The translations under genes were made by a program, and so were the position numbers. From contig NZ_QKTO01000001.1 of NCBI RefSeq assembly GCF_003234855.1, forward strand, positions 496,001 to 560,000: a stretch of DNA of 64,000 nt, read 5' to 3'. This stretch comes from Curtobacterium sp. MCBD17_032 (GTDB taxonomy: Bacteria > Actinomycetota > Actinomycetes > Actinomycetales > Microbacteriaceae). Every line of letters begins with the position of its first letter. Position 1 is the stretch's first letter. Below, piece by piece: positions 13,485 through 21,215 of this stretch. The notes under the pieces are model-generated. The model was not told where the DNA came from. It was given only the letters and a program-made list of their open reading frames with translations, and did not search any database.

Positions 13485-14354
13485 GTGAACGCACCCCGCC
13501 TCGGACTCCTGCTCGACGTCGACGGCCCGATCGCCAGCCCGCTCTCGCGGACGATCGCGATCCCGAGCATCATCGAGGACCTCGTCGCGCTCGCGGCGGA
13601 GGGCATCCCGATCGTGTTCAACACCGGCCGCAGCGACGCCTTCATCCGCGAGCAGGTCGTCGGCCCGCTCCTCGCCGGTGGCCTCGCCGCCGGTGGACGG
13701 GTGCACGCGGTCTGCGAGAAGGGAGCGGTCTGGTGCTCGATCGGACCGCAGTTCCCGGACGGCATGGGCGAACTCACCGTCGCCGAGGACCTGGCCCTGC
13801 CGCGCGACTTCGCGGACGAGATGCGCGACCTGGTCCGCAACGAGTACGCGGACCTGGTGTTCTTCGACGAGACGAAGCGGGCGATGGTGTCGATCGAGCA
13901 GCTGGTCGAGGTCGAGAACGCCGCCTACCTGGCCCGGCAGCCGACGTTCGACGCACAGGCGATGGTGGCGCTCGAGCGACGGGGGCTCGGCGTCCGTCGG
14001 CTCGACGACGTCCGACCGGACGAGCACGGCGCCGTGGACTGGCGCGTCGACCCCACGATCATCTCGACCGACATCGAGTCCGACCGCAGCGGCAAGGACC
14101 TGGGTGCGGAGCGTGCGCTGGAGCTCCTCGCCCAGGACGGCGCCCTGCCGCTCGAGTGGCGGACGGTCGGCGACTCCCGGAGCGACTACGCGATGGCGGA
14201 CTGGCTGCACGCGAACGGCCACCGGGTCGCGCACGTCGACGTCCGGCCGGCCGACGGGGTCCCGGAGACCCCGTACCCCGTGCTCACCGCGCCGGAGGGC
14301 GTCATCCACGACGAGGCTGGTGCGCGCTTCCTGCGGGAGTGGCGTCCCGCCTGA
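13485..14354 (+). CDS. HAD-family hydrolase
   Basis: 289 aa, GTG start with AGGAT six bases upstream (also readable as a weak -10 of a leaderless message). Motif I is LLLDVDGPI (DxDG, with the second Asp), motif II is IVFNTGRSDAF, and the late acidic motif is VGDSRSDYAMADWL, typical of Cof/sucrose-phosphatase-like HAD type IIB enzymes. The cap region includes GRVHAVCEKGAVWCSIGP and the conserved lysine may be in the DRSGKDLGAERALELL stretch. Probably removes phosphate from a small metabolite or sugar phosphate. It lies 19 bp after the hydrolase gene. Confidence 0.85.
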   Translation: MNAPRLGLLLDVDGPIASPLSRTIAIPSIIEDLVALAAEGIPIVFNTGRSDAFIREQVVGPLLAGGLAAGGRVHAVCEKGAVWCSIGPQFPDGMGELTVAEDLALPRDFADEMRDLVRNEYADLVFFDETKRAMVSIEQLVEVENAAYLARQPTFDAQAMVALERRGLGVRRLDDVRPDEHGAVDWRVDPTIISTDIESDRSGKDLGAERALELLAQDGALPLEWRTVGDSRSDYAMADWLHANGHRVAHVDVRPADGVPETPYPVLTAPEGVIHDEAGARFLREWRPA

Positions 14355-14433
14355 CGGGCGCGACCATTTGCGGACGCTCGCGGTACACCAATACCCTTCC
14401 CGGGTCCGCCTGCTCCGATGACGGGAACGTCCC

Positions 14434-15903
14434 ATGGCCCTCCGCACCAAGTCCATCGAGGCGTCGCTCGCCGACGCCGACGAGAAGGGGCGCTCGCTGA
14501 AGCGCTCGTTGAAGACGTTCGACATCGCCGCGATGGGGATCGCCGTCGCGGTCGGTGCCGGCATCTTCTCGGTCGGCGCGAACGCCGCCGCCAACTTCGC
14601 CGGACCCGGCGTCATCATCTCGTTCATCCTCGCCGCGGTCACGTGCGGCCTGGCGATCATGTGCTACGCCGAGTTCGCCTCGACGATCCCGGTCGCGGGC
14701 TCCGCGTACACGTTCACCTACGCGACGATGGGGGAGTTGCTCGCCTGGATCGTCGGGTGGGACCTCATCCTCGAGACGCTCACGGCCAGTGCAGTGATCG
14801 CGAAGTACTGGGGCATCTACCTCAGCACCGCGTTCGACGTCTTCGGCATCACGCTCCCGAGCACGATCGCCCTCGGCCCGATCGGCTTCACCTGGGGGCC
14901 GGTGCTCATCGTCGGCGTGTTCACGGCGCTGCTGGCGTTCGGGACCCGTCTGTCGAGCCGGGTGTCCGCCGTCATCACGATCATCAAGGTCGCGATCGTC
15001 CTGTTCGTCATCGTGGTCGGCGCCTTCTTCGTCAAGGCCGCGAACTTCACGCCGTTCGTCCCTGCCGCCGAGCCGGCCAAGGGTGCCGAGGGCAGCGTGT
15101 GGACCCAGTCGCTCGTGTCCTTCGCCACCGGGTCCGAGCCCGCGCAGTACGGCGTCTTCGGCCTGCTCGCCGCCGCCTCCCTGGTCTTCTTCGCGTTCAT
15201 CGGCTTCGACGTCGTCGCGACGAGCGCCGAGGAGACGGAGAACCCGCAGAAGACCCTGCCGCGCGGCATCTTCATCGGCCTCGGCATCGTGACGCTCCTG
15301 TACGTCGGCGTCAGCATCGTCATCACGGGCATGGTGTCGTACCGGCAGCTGGCCGAGGAGGACGCCCCGTCGCTCGCCTCGGCGTTCGACATCGTCGGTC
15401 TGCCCTGGGCGGCCGGGATCATCGCGATCGGGTCGCTCGTCGGCCTGACCACCGTCGTCATGGTGCTGCTGCTCGGTCTGTCCCGCATCGTGTTCTCGAT
15501 GAGCCGGGACGGCCTGCTGCCGCGCTGGTTCTCGGTGACGAACCCGAAGACGCAGACCCCGGTCCGGGTGCAGGTCGTCGCGGGCATCGTCGTCGCGTTC
15601 CTCGCCGGGTTCACGCCGGTCGAGAACCTCGAGGGCATGATCAACATCGGCACGCTGTCCGCGTTCGTGCTCGTGTCGATCGGCATCATCGTGCTGCGGA
15701 AGTCGCGTCCGGACGCACCCCGCGCCTTCCGGGTGCCCTGGTCGCCGGTCATCCCGATCCTGTCCGCCGTGCTGTGCTTCTGGTTGATGCTCAACCTCGA
15801 GGTCGAGACCTGGGTGCGCTTCGTCGTCTGGCTCGCCATCGGCTTCGCGATCTACTTCGGCTACAGCCGTCGCCACAGCCGGGTCGGTCGCGGCGAGCAC
15901 TGA
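14434..15903 (+). CDS. APC-superfamily amino acid permease (CAT-like)
   Basis: 489 aa integral membrane transporter with about 12 helices. N-terminal block KTFDIAAMGIAVAVGAGIFSVGANAAANFAGPGVIISF is the APC substrate-binding TM1 region; FAFIGFDVVATSAEETENPQKTLPRGI is the family-defining stretch after TM6; LLLGLSRIVFSMSRDGLLPRWF follows TM8. This pattern fits the cationic amino acid transporter branch and its bacterial YfnA-like members. The C-terminus RRHSRVG is basic. It is followed by the second 60-bp palindrome. Substrate is not certain. Confidence 0.92.
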   Translation: MALRTKSIEASLADADEKGRSLKRSLKTFDIAAMGIAVAVGAGIFSVGANAAANFAGPGVIISFILAAVTCGLAIMCYAEFASTIPVAGSAYTFTYATMGELLAWIVGWDLILETLTASAVIAKYWGIYLSTAFDVFGITLPSTIALGPIGFTWGPVLIVGVFTALLAFGTRLSSRVSAVITIIKVAIVLFVIVVGAFFVKAANFTPFVPAAEPAKGAEGSVWTQSLVSFATGSEPAQYGVFGLLAAASLVFFAFIGFDVVATSAEETENPQKTLPRGIFIGLGIVTLLYVGVSIVITGMVSYRQLAEEDAPSLASAFDIVGLPWAAGIIAIGSLVGLTTVVMVLLLGLSRIVFSMSRDGLLPRWFSVTNPKTQTPVRVQVVAGIVVAFLAGFTPVENLEGMINIGTLSAFVLVSIGIIVLRKSRPDAPRAFRVPWSPVIPILSAVLCFWLMLNLEVETWVRFVVWLAIGFAIYFGYSRRHSRVGRGEH

Positions 15904-15925
15904 CGGCCCGGCGCCAACCGGACCA

Positions 15926-15985
15926 GCACAACGAGAACCGGCTCGAACCACGGCATCCCGCGGTTCGAGCCGGTCCTCGTTGTGC
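15926..15985. repeat. 60-bp imperfect palindrome, member 2 of a dispersed family; terminator
   Basis: Arms 15926-15949 and 15962-15985 pair with one mismatch, and the inner CGG/CCG extends the stem to a CATC loop. Same length, same GCACAAC ends and same GAACCGGC block as 2851-2910. It lies between the convergent amino acid permease and lysE-like genes. Confidence 0.85.
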
Positions 15986-16058
15986 CGCGCCAGTCCACAC
16001 CGCGGGCCGGCACCGCGGGCGGCCGCCGCACTGCGGGCGGCCGGCACCCGCACCGGCG

Positions 16059-17108
16059 TCAGGCGCCGAGCAACAGGGTGACGCCGAACGCGAGCATCAC
16101 GACGGCCACGAGGGCGTCGAACACCCGCCACGTCACCGGTCGCGCGAACAGCGGTCGCAGCAGCCGTCCGCCGAACCCGAGCGCACCGAACCAGAGGCAG
16201 CTCGCTCCGACCGCGCCGGCGGTCCACCACCACCGGTCGTCGACGCCCTGCTGGTTCGCCACGGACCCGAGGAACACCAGCGTGTCCAGGTACACGTGCG
16301 GGTTCGCCCACGTGAAGACGAGCATCGTCAGGACCGCGGCCCGCATGGTCGGCCAACCGCGGTCGCCCGGACCGACCCGGCCGGGAGGCGCGGTGCGGCT
16401 CGCCGAGGCGGGTGCAGCCTCCAGGGCGGGGCCCGCTGCCGAGGGGAGAGCCGACACGCTCGCGACCGTCCACCCCGGTGCCGCGGCGTCGGCCGCGTCT
16501 GCAGCGTCCGTCGCGCCGGTCGCGCTGTCGGTCCCCACCGTGCCCGCGCTCACGTCCGCGCCCACGTGCGGATCGGCCGCGCCGGTCGCCGCGCCTGCGC
16601 CGGTCACCCGGCCCCGGCCGGTGTCCGCGCCCACGTGCGGGTCGGTCGCGCCGGTCGCCGCGCCCGCGCCGGTCACCCGGCCCCGGTCGGTGTCCGTGCC
16701 GGCAGCGTCCGCTGAGCCGGTCGTCACGTCGGCCCCCACCGCCGTCGCGACCACGGCAGCGCCGGGCACCCCGTCCTCCGCGACACGGTCCGCCACCCGG
16801 ATCGCATCGCCCGACGGCCGGAGCGCCCGTCGGGCGGCCAACACCCCGTAGGTGAGCAGGAACGCCGCCCCGACGAGCCGGATGACGAGCAGTGCCGCCG
16901 GCACGCGCTCGACCACCGCGCCGACGCCGAGCACCCCGGCGACGATGAGGGCCGCGTCCGACAGGGCGCACACGGCGACGGCCGCCGCCACCACGGCCAG
17001 CCGCGCGCCGACCGCGAGCCGCAGCAGGTACGTGTTCTGGACCCCGATCGCGACGATGAGGGCCAGGCCGGTGCCGAGGCCGGAGAGGGCGGGGAGGAGC
17101 GCGGTCAC
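16059..17108 (-). CDS. lysE: LysE/ArgO-family amino acid exporter with long repeat-rich cytoplasmic loop
   Basis: 349 aa; LysE-family exporters normally have about 200-235. The first half has GLGTGLALIVAIGVQNTYLLRLAVG (family signature) and three helices to about residue 95; the second half restarts at MRAAVLTMLVFTWANPHVYLDTLVFLGSVA (the conserved WANPHVYLD motif) with three more helices. Between them lie about 130 residues of Ala/Gly/Thr/Asp-rich sequence, including two copies of a 23-residue unit (GRVTGAGAATGA-DPHVGAD type). The LysR-type gene is divergent at 17177, the classical lysE-lysG layout for lysine/arginine export. GTG start at 17106-17108. Confidence 0.87.
   Translation of the reverse strand: MTALLPALSGLGTGLALIVAIGVQNTYLLRLAVGARLAVVAAAVAVCALSDAALIVAGVLGVGAVVERVPAALLVIRLVGAAFLLTYGVLAARRALRPSGDAIRVADRVAEDGVPGAAVVATAVGADVTTGSADAAGTDTDRGRVTGAGAATGATDPHVGADTGRGRVTGAGAATGAADPHVGADVSAGTVGTDSATGATDAADAADAAAPGWTVASVSALPSAAGPALEAAPASASRTAPPGRVGPGDRGWPTMRAAVLTMLVFTWANPHVYLDTLVFLGSVANQQGVDDRWWWTAGAVGASCLWFGALGFGGRLLRPLFARPVTWRVFDALVAVVMLAFGVTLLLGA
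16554..16691. repeat. 69-bp tandem duplication inside lysE
   Basis: Two 69-bp copies, offset exactly 69 bases (for example CCCACGTGCGG at 16561 and 16630), in frame with the exporter gene and coding the repeated 23-residue unit of its central loop. Confidence 0.85.
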
Positions 17109-17176
17109 AGGGGAACCGTAGGCCCACCGCGGACACCAGACCAGCTCATGTTCCTGCGGTACCGTAAGCTGCGCTC

Positions 17177-18097
17177 ATGGTGCGGTTCCAGCGCGACCAC
17201 CTCGAGACACTGCTCACCGCGGTGGACGCAGGCACGTTCGACGCAGCCGCGCGGGAGCTCTCGATCACGCCGTCGGCGGTGTCGCAGCGGGTCAAGGCGA
17301 TGGAGCAGCTCGTCGGTCGGGTCCTGCTGCAGCGGACCACACCGATCACGCCGACGCCCGACGGCGAGATCGTGCTCCGGCACGCACGGCAGGTGCGGTT
17401 GCTGGACGAGGAGACCTCCCGAGCCCTCGCCGTGCCGGGCGCCGACGGGTCGGGACGCACGCCCTCGATCCCCCTCGCCGTGAACGCGGACTCGCTCGCC
17501 ACCTGGTTCCTCGACGCCCTCGTCCGGGTGCAGCGCGACACCGAGGTGGTCTTCGACCTGCACCGCGAGGACCAGGACCGGACCGCCGAACTGCTGCGCT
17601 CCGGCACGGTGATGGGAGCGGTCACGGCGGAGGCGGCACCGGTGCAGGGGTGTTCGTCCGTCCCGCTCGGCATCGACCGTTACCGAGCGGTGGCCGCGCC
17701 GTCCTTCGTGCGGCGGTACCTCGACGGCGCCGACACCGAGCGGCGCATGACGGCCCGGCTCGACCGGGTGCCGCTCGTCGACTACGACCGCGACGACGAC
17801 CTGCAGCAGGGGTTCCTCCGGCGGGTCCTCGGACACGCGCCGCGCGGTCCGCGGCACTTCGTCCCGAACTCGGCCGACTTCGCCCGCGCTGTGGAGCTCG
17901 GGTTCGGGTGGGGTCTCCTGCCGGAGGCGCAGTGCCGCGACGCGCTGCGCTCCGGTGCACTCGTCGAGCTCACCCCGGGCCGGCGGGCCGACGTCGCGCT
18001 GTGGTGGCAGCGGTGGGCGACGGCGTCACCGTTGCTCGAACGTGTCACCGACGCGGTGCGGACGGTCGCGGCGGAACGGCTGCACCCGCCGGCCTGA
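17177..18097 (+). CDS. lysG: LysR-type regulator, LysG/ArgP family
   Basis: 306 aa. N-terminal winged HTH (residues about 4-62: DHLETLLTAVDAGTFDAAARELSITPSAVSQRVKAMEQLVGRVLLQR) is that of the ArgP/LysG branch, with the characteristic QRDHLETL start. The C-terminal effector domain (NADSLATWFLDAL; GCSSVPLGIDRYRAVAAPSF; FVPNSADFARAVELGFGWGLLPE) binds basic amino acids in known members. It is divergent from lysE across 68 bp and should activate it when lysine or arginine accumulates. Unlike many members it lies alone on its strand. The start ATG follows TACCGT by ten bases. Confidence 0.92.
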   Translation: MVRFQRDHLETLLTAVDAGTFDAAARELSITPSAVSQRVKAMEQLVGRVLLQRTTPITPTPDGEIVLRHARQVRLLDEETSRALAVPGADGSGRTPSIPLAVNADSLATWFLDALVRVQRDTEVVFDLHREDQDRTAELLRSGTVMGAVTAEAAPVQGCSSVPLGIDRYRAVAAPSFVRRYLDGADTERRMTARLDRVPLVDYDRDDDLQQGFLRRVLGHAPRGPRHFVPNSADFARAVELGFGWGLLPEAQCRDALRSGALVELTPGRRADVALWWQRWATASPLLERVTDAVRTVAAERLHPPA

Positions 18098-18241
18098 CGC
18101 CGGTGGCGGTGACGCGCCCAACCTGCCCGATGTCCGCGGAACGCACGAGCAGCACCGTGACGCGCCCGTGGCCCCTGTCCAGGGGGCGTGTTCACACGAT
18201 CGTCACACGGCGGTGCGGAGTCCTGACGTACGATCGCAGCA

Positions 18242-18261
18242 CTGACGGCGCGGGCCGTCAG
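18242..18261 (+). promoter_or_regulatory. Hairpin in the leader of the glycosyltransferase operon
   Basis: CTGACGGC, four-base loop, GCCGTCAG: a perfect 8-bp stem about 230 bases before the glycosyltransferase start. A TACGAT hexamer (18229-18234) just before it could be a -10, so the hairpin would sit at the 5' end of a long untranslated leader. The rest of the 390-bp gap 18098-18487 shows nothing clear. Confidence 0.35.
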
Positions 18262-18487
18262 CAGCTCGACCCGAACCCACCGAACACGGTCCTGCCTCCC
18301 GAGGGCGGACCACCCGGTGCGCGCCGCACCCACGGCGAGCACCGTGCCCCGGACGAGGAACCCTGGCCTCCGTCCGCGCCGGACCACCGCGTCCGGATCC
18401 TGTCGCCACCGTCGCCGACACCCGTCATCCGTCGTGCCCCGCGAGCACGACGGACCGACATCTCCGACACCCGACAGGAGAACGCGC

Positions 18488-20476
18488 ATGTCCGCACCCA
18501 CGGACGTCCGGCGACCCCGGACGACCTCTGCACCCCCGACCGAAGCCGACGACCGACCCGCGACCGACGTCCCGGCCGACGGGCAGTCCCGTCGCCAGAC
18601 CGGTCGCCGCTCCTCCGCAGGCAGCGGTCCCGCCGCCGTCGCCACCCGCAGCCCCGAGCGCGCCGACAGCCCGGCCGTACCGGTCGTGCAGGCGGCCGAG
18701 CGGCCCGTCCACGGGGGCGAGCCGACCGCCGCCACCCGCACCCGCGCCGACACCCGGGCACACAGCCCGGTCATGGTGCTCATCGTGCTGCTGGCCACGC
18801 TCGGCGTCGTCACCTACGCGGTGTTCCTGCTCAACCCCGCCAACCGCGGCGACTTCCTGCCGTACGGGCTCGTCATCGTCGCGGAGAGCGTCCTCGTCGG
18901 GCAGTCCCTGCTGTCGATGTGGACGATCCTCTCCGGCGGTTCCGATCCCCGCGACTTCGCGTTCCACAACACGCAGGACTCGCTGTTCGACGTCGACCAG
19001 ATCGACCGGCAGCGGCTCAGCGAGCGCAGCCACCTCTGGCCGATGCGGGTCCGCGGCACGCGTGTCACCGTCGACGTCTTCATCACCGTCTACGGCGAGG
19101 AGCTGACGAAGATCGCCGCCACCGTCGCCGCCGCGGTCGCGATGCGCGGTGAGCACCGCACGTGGGTCCTCGACGACGGCCGGAGTGACGACGTCCGCGC
19201 CCTCGCCGACCGCCTCGGCGCGCGGTACGTCCGTCGACTGTCGTCGAACGGCGCGAAGGCGGGCAACATCAACCACGCCCTCACCCTCGCGAAGGGCGAC
19301 TACTTCGCCGTCTTCGACGCGGACTTCGTGCCCGCGAAGGACTTCCTGTTCGAGACCGTCCCGTTCTTCGCGGACGAGTCGATCGCCTTCGTGCAGACGC
19401 CGCAGACCTACGGCAACCTGCACAACCTCGTCTCCCGCGGCGCGGGCTACATGCAGACGGTGTTCTACCGCTTCATCCAGCCTGGCCGGAACCGGTTCAA
19501 CGCAGCCTTCTGCGTCGGGACGAACGTCATCTTCCGGCGTGCGGCGATCGACGACGTCGGCGGCATCCACACGGACTCGAAGTCGGAGGACGTCTGGACG
19601 AGCCTGCACCTGCACGAGCGCGGCTGGAAGTCCGTGTTCATCCCGATGACCCTGGCCGTCGGTGACGCCCCGGAGACCATCGAGGCGTTCAGCAAGCAGC
19701 AGCTCCGCTGGGCCACCGGCGGGTTCGAGATCCTCCTGACGCACTTCCCGTTCAACCCGAAGCGCAAGCTGACGATGGACCAGCGCCTGCAGTACTTCGT
19801 CACCGCGAGCTTCTACCTGACCGGCATCGTCCCCGGCCTGCTGCTGCTCGTCCCACCGCTCGAGATCTTCTTCGACCTCCGCCCGATGAACATGTCGATC
19901 GGCGTCGGTGAGTGGGTGCTGTTCTACCTCGGCTTCTACCTCATGCAGGTCGTCCTGGCGTTCTACGCCCTCGGGTCGTTCCGGTACGAGACGCTGCTCC
20001 TGGCCGCGGTGTCGTTCCCGATCTACGCGCGTGCCCTGTGGAACGTGCTCTGCGGGAAGGAGCAGGCCTGGCACGTGACGGGAGCCGGTCGCGGTCGGGC
20101 GCCGTCGCCGTTCAACTTCATCGTGCCGCAGGTGCTCGTCTTCGTCTTCCTGTCCCTGACGAGCGTCGTCGCGATCTGGCGTGACGTGTCGAACGGGCAG
20201 CTGACCCTGGCCACCGCCTGGAACATCACGAACTCGGTCATCTTCGGCGCCTTCATCGTCACGGCGTTCCGCGAGCAGGCCGGCAACCGTCGGGCCGCCC
20301 GGCAGGAGCGCGACGCGGACACCGCCCCGGTGTTCGTCCTCGCCACGGCCGGCCTCGAGCCGGCACCTGCCCTCCGGACCCAGGTGGTCCGCCCGGACTC
20401 GCTGCAGAACGCACGCGACGTCATCACCGCCAGCGCCGCTTCCGGCACCCCGACGGCCGTGGAGGTCGCATCATGA
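18488..20476 (+). CDS. Cellulose-synthase-like family 2 glycosyltransferase (beta-glucan synthase)
   Basis: 662 aa processive membrane GT2. Residues 1-92 are a disordered Pro/Ala/Arg-rich tail; helices at about 94-115 and 123-148 follow; the catalytic domain (about 190-400) has WVLDDGRSD, DAD at 277-279, KSEDVWTSLHL and QQLRWATGG, i.e. the D, DxD, ED and Q(Q/R)xRW set of cellulose/curdlan/hyaluronan-type synthases; five or so C-terminal helices follow. No PilZ domain, so no c-di-GMP control of the BcsA kind. AGGAG at 18476-18480 supports the ATG at 18488. The next genes (HlyD-like, GH81) overlap or abut it, and the GH81 specificity suggests the polymer is a beta-1,3-glucan (inference). Confidence 0.88.
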   Translation: MSAPTDVRRPRTTSAPPTEADDRPATDVPADGQSRRQTGRRSSAGSGPAAVATRSPERADSPAVPVVQAAERPVHGGEPTAATRTRADTRAHSPVMVLIVLLATLGVVTYAVFLLNPANRGDFLPYGLVIVAESVLVGQSLLSMWTILSGGSDPRDFAFHNTQDSLFDVDQIDRQRLSERSHLWPMRVRGTRVTVDVFITVYGEELTKIAATVAAAVAMRGEHRTWVLDDGRSDDVRALADRLGARYVRRLSSNGAKAGNINHALTLAKGDYFAVFDADFVPAKDFLFETVPFFADESIAFVQTPQTYGNLHNLVSRGAGYMQTVFYRFIQPGRNRFNAAFCVGTNVIFRRAAIDDVGGIHTDSKSEDVWTSLHLHERGWKSVFIPMTLAVGDAPETIEAFSKQQLRWATGGFEILLTHFPFNPKRKLTMDQRLQYFVTASFYLTGIVPGLLLLVPPLEIFFDLRPMNMSIGVGEWVLFYLGFYLMQVVLAFYALGSFRYETLLLAAVSFPIYARALWNVLCGKEQAWHVTGAGRGRAPSPFNFIVPQVLVFVFLSLTSVVAIWRDVSNGQLTLATAWNITNSVIFGAFIVTAFREQAGNRRAARQERDADTAPVFVLATAGLEPAPALRTQVVRPDSLQNARDVITASAASGTPTAVEVAS

Positions 20477-21213
20477 CCTGGACCAACCGACTCCGCCTGT
20501 ACGGCGGCATCCTCGTCGTGCTCGTCGTCGTCGCGGCCTGCACGCTCGTCTTCAACCAGCGGCGGAGCGCGGTGACGAGCTCGTCGGCCGCGATCACCGC
20601 GCAGGAGTACGCCGTCGGCACCGACTACGGCGGAACGGTCACCGAGGAGTACGTCGAGGAGGGCGACTCCGTGCGCGAGGGGCAGGAGCTCATGCAGGTC
20701 CAGAGCCTGCAGCTCGCGCAGGACATCCGGAAGGGCGTCGTCGGGTCGGACACCACCACCAGTGCCTACGAGATCGAGCGCGACGGCCTCATCACGTTCA
20801 AGGCGGAGGTCTCGGGCACCGTGGCGAAGCTCGACGTGAAGGCCGGCGGGTACGTGCAGGCCGGCTCCGAGCTCGGCACCATCCACAAGGCGAGGAGCCT
20901 GTTCGTCACGTCCGAGTTCCTCGTCAGCCCGCGCGACTACGGCCGGATCACCGACGGTGCGAGCGTCGACCTGCTCCTGCCGAACGACCGGTCGATCGAG
21001 GGGACCGTCAAGAACGTCAGCGTCGTGACCGACGCCGACGGGCAGGCGAAGACGACCGTGTCGGTGGAGAGCCCGGAGCTGTCGGCGTCGCCGTCCTCCG
21101 GCGTGACGAGCCCCGGTACCCCGGTGGACGCGACCCTGCACCTCCGGGACGACGGTCGCCTGGCCGGCGTCACCGACGGGTTCCGCGACTTCCTCCGTCA
21201 GATTGGCCTCTGA
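20473..21213 (+). CDS. HlyD/biotinyl-lipoyl-like periplasm-facing protein of the glucan operon
   Basis: 246 aa; ATG overlaps the glycosyltransferase stop (ATGA). Residues 9-28 are a single hydrophobic segment ending VVAAC, which is either an uncleaved anchor or a lipobox. Residues about 48-140 contain two half lipoyl motifs (YGGTVTEEYVEEGDSVREGQELMQV and VSGTVAKLDVKAGGYVQAGSELGTI), then a beta-barrel part (SLFVTSEFLVSPRDYGRITDGASVDLLLP), the order of membrane fusion (HlyD-like) proteins but without the long coiled coil. It probably guides or couples the polymer outside the membrane, comparable to the accessory subunits of other glucan synthases (inference). Confidence 0.78.
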   Translation: MTWTNRLRLYGGILVVLVVVAACTLVFNQRRSAVTSSSAAITAQEYAVGTDYGGTVTEEYVEEGDSVREGQELMQVQSLQLAQDIRKGVVGSDTTTSAYEIERDGLITFKAEVSGTVAKLDVKAGGYVQAGSELGTIHKARSLFVTSEFLVSPRDYGRITDGASVDLLLPNDRSIEGTVKNVSVVTDADGQAKTTVSVESPELSASPSSGVTSPGTPVDATLHLRDDGRLAGVTDGFRDFLRQIGL

Positions 21214-21215
21214 GC

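Noticed and set aside
14302-17136. A 944-codon minus-strand open frame spanning a permease, a palindrome and lysE
   Set aside because: It crosses the terminator-like palindrome, is Arg/Asp/Glu-rich without any domain, and its regions are explained by the permease and lysE in other frames.
18488-20476. Naming the glycosyltransferase cellulose synthase (BcsA)
   Set aside because: There is no PilZ domain and no BcsB-like or cellulase gene; the adjacent hydrolase is GH81, so another beta-glucan is more likely.
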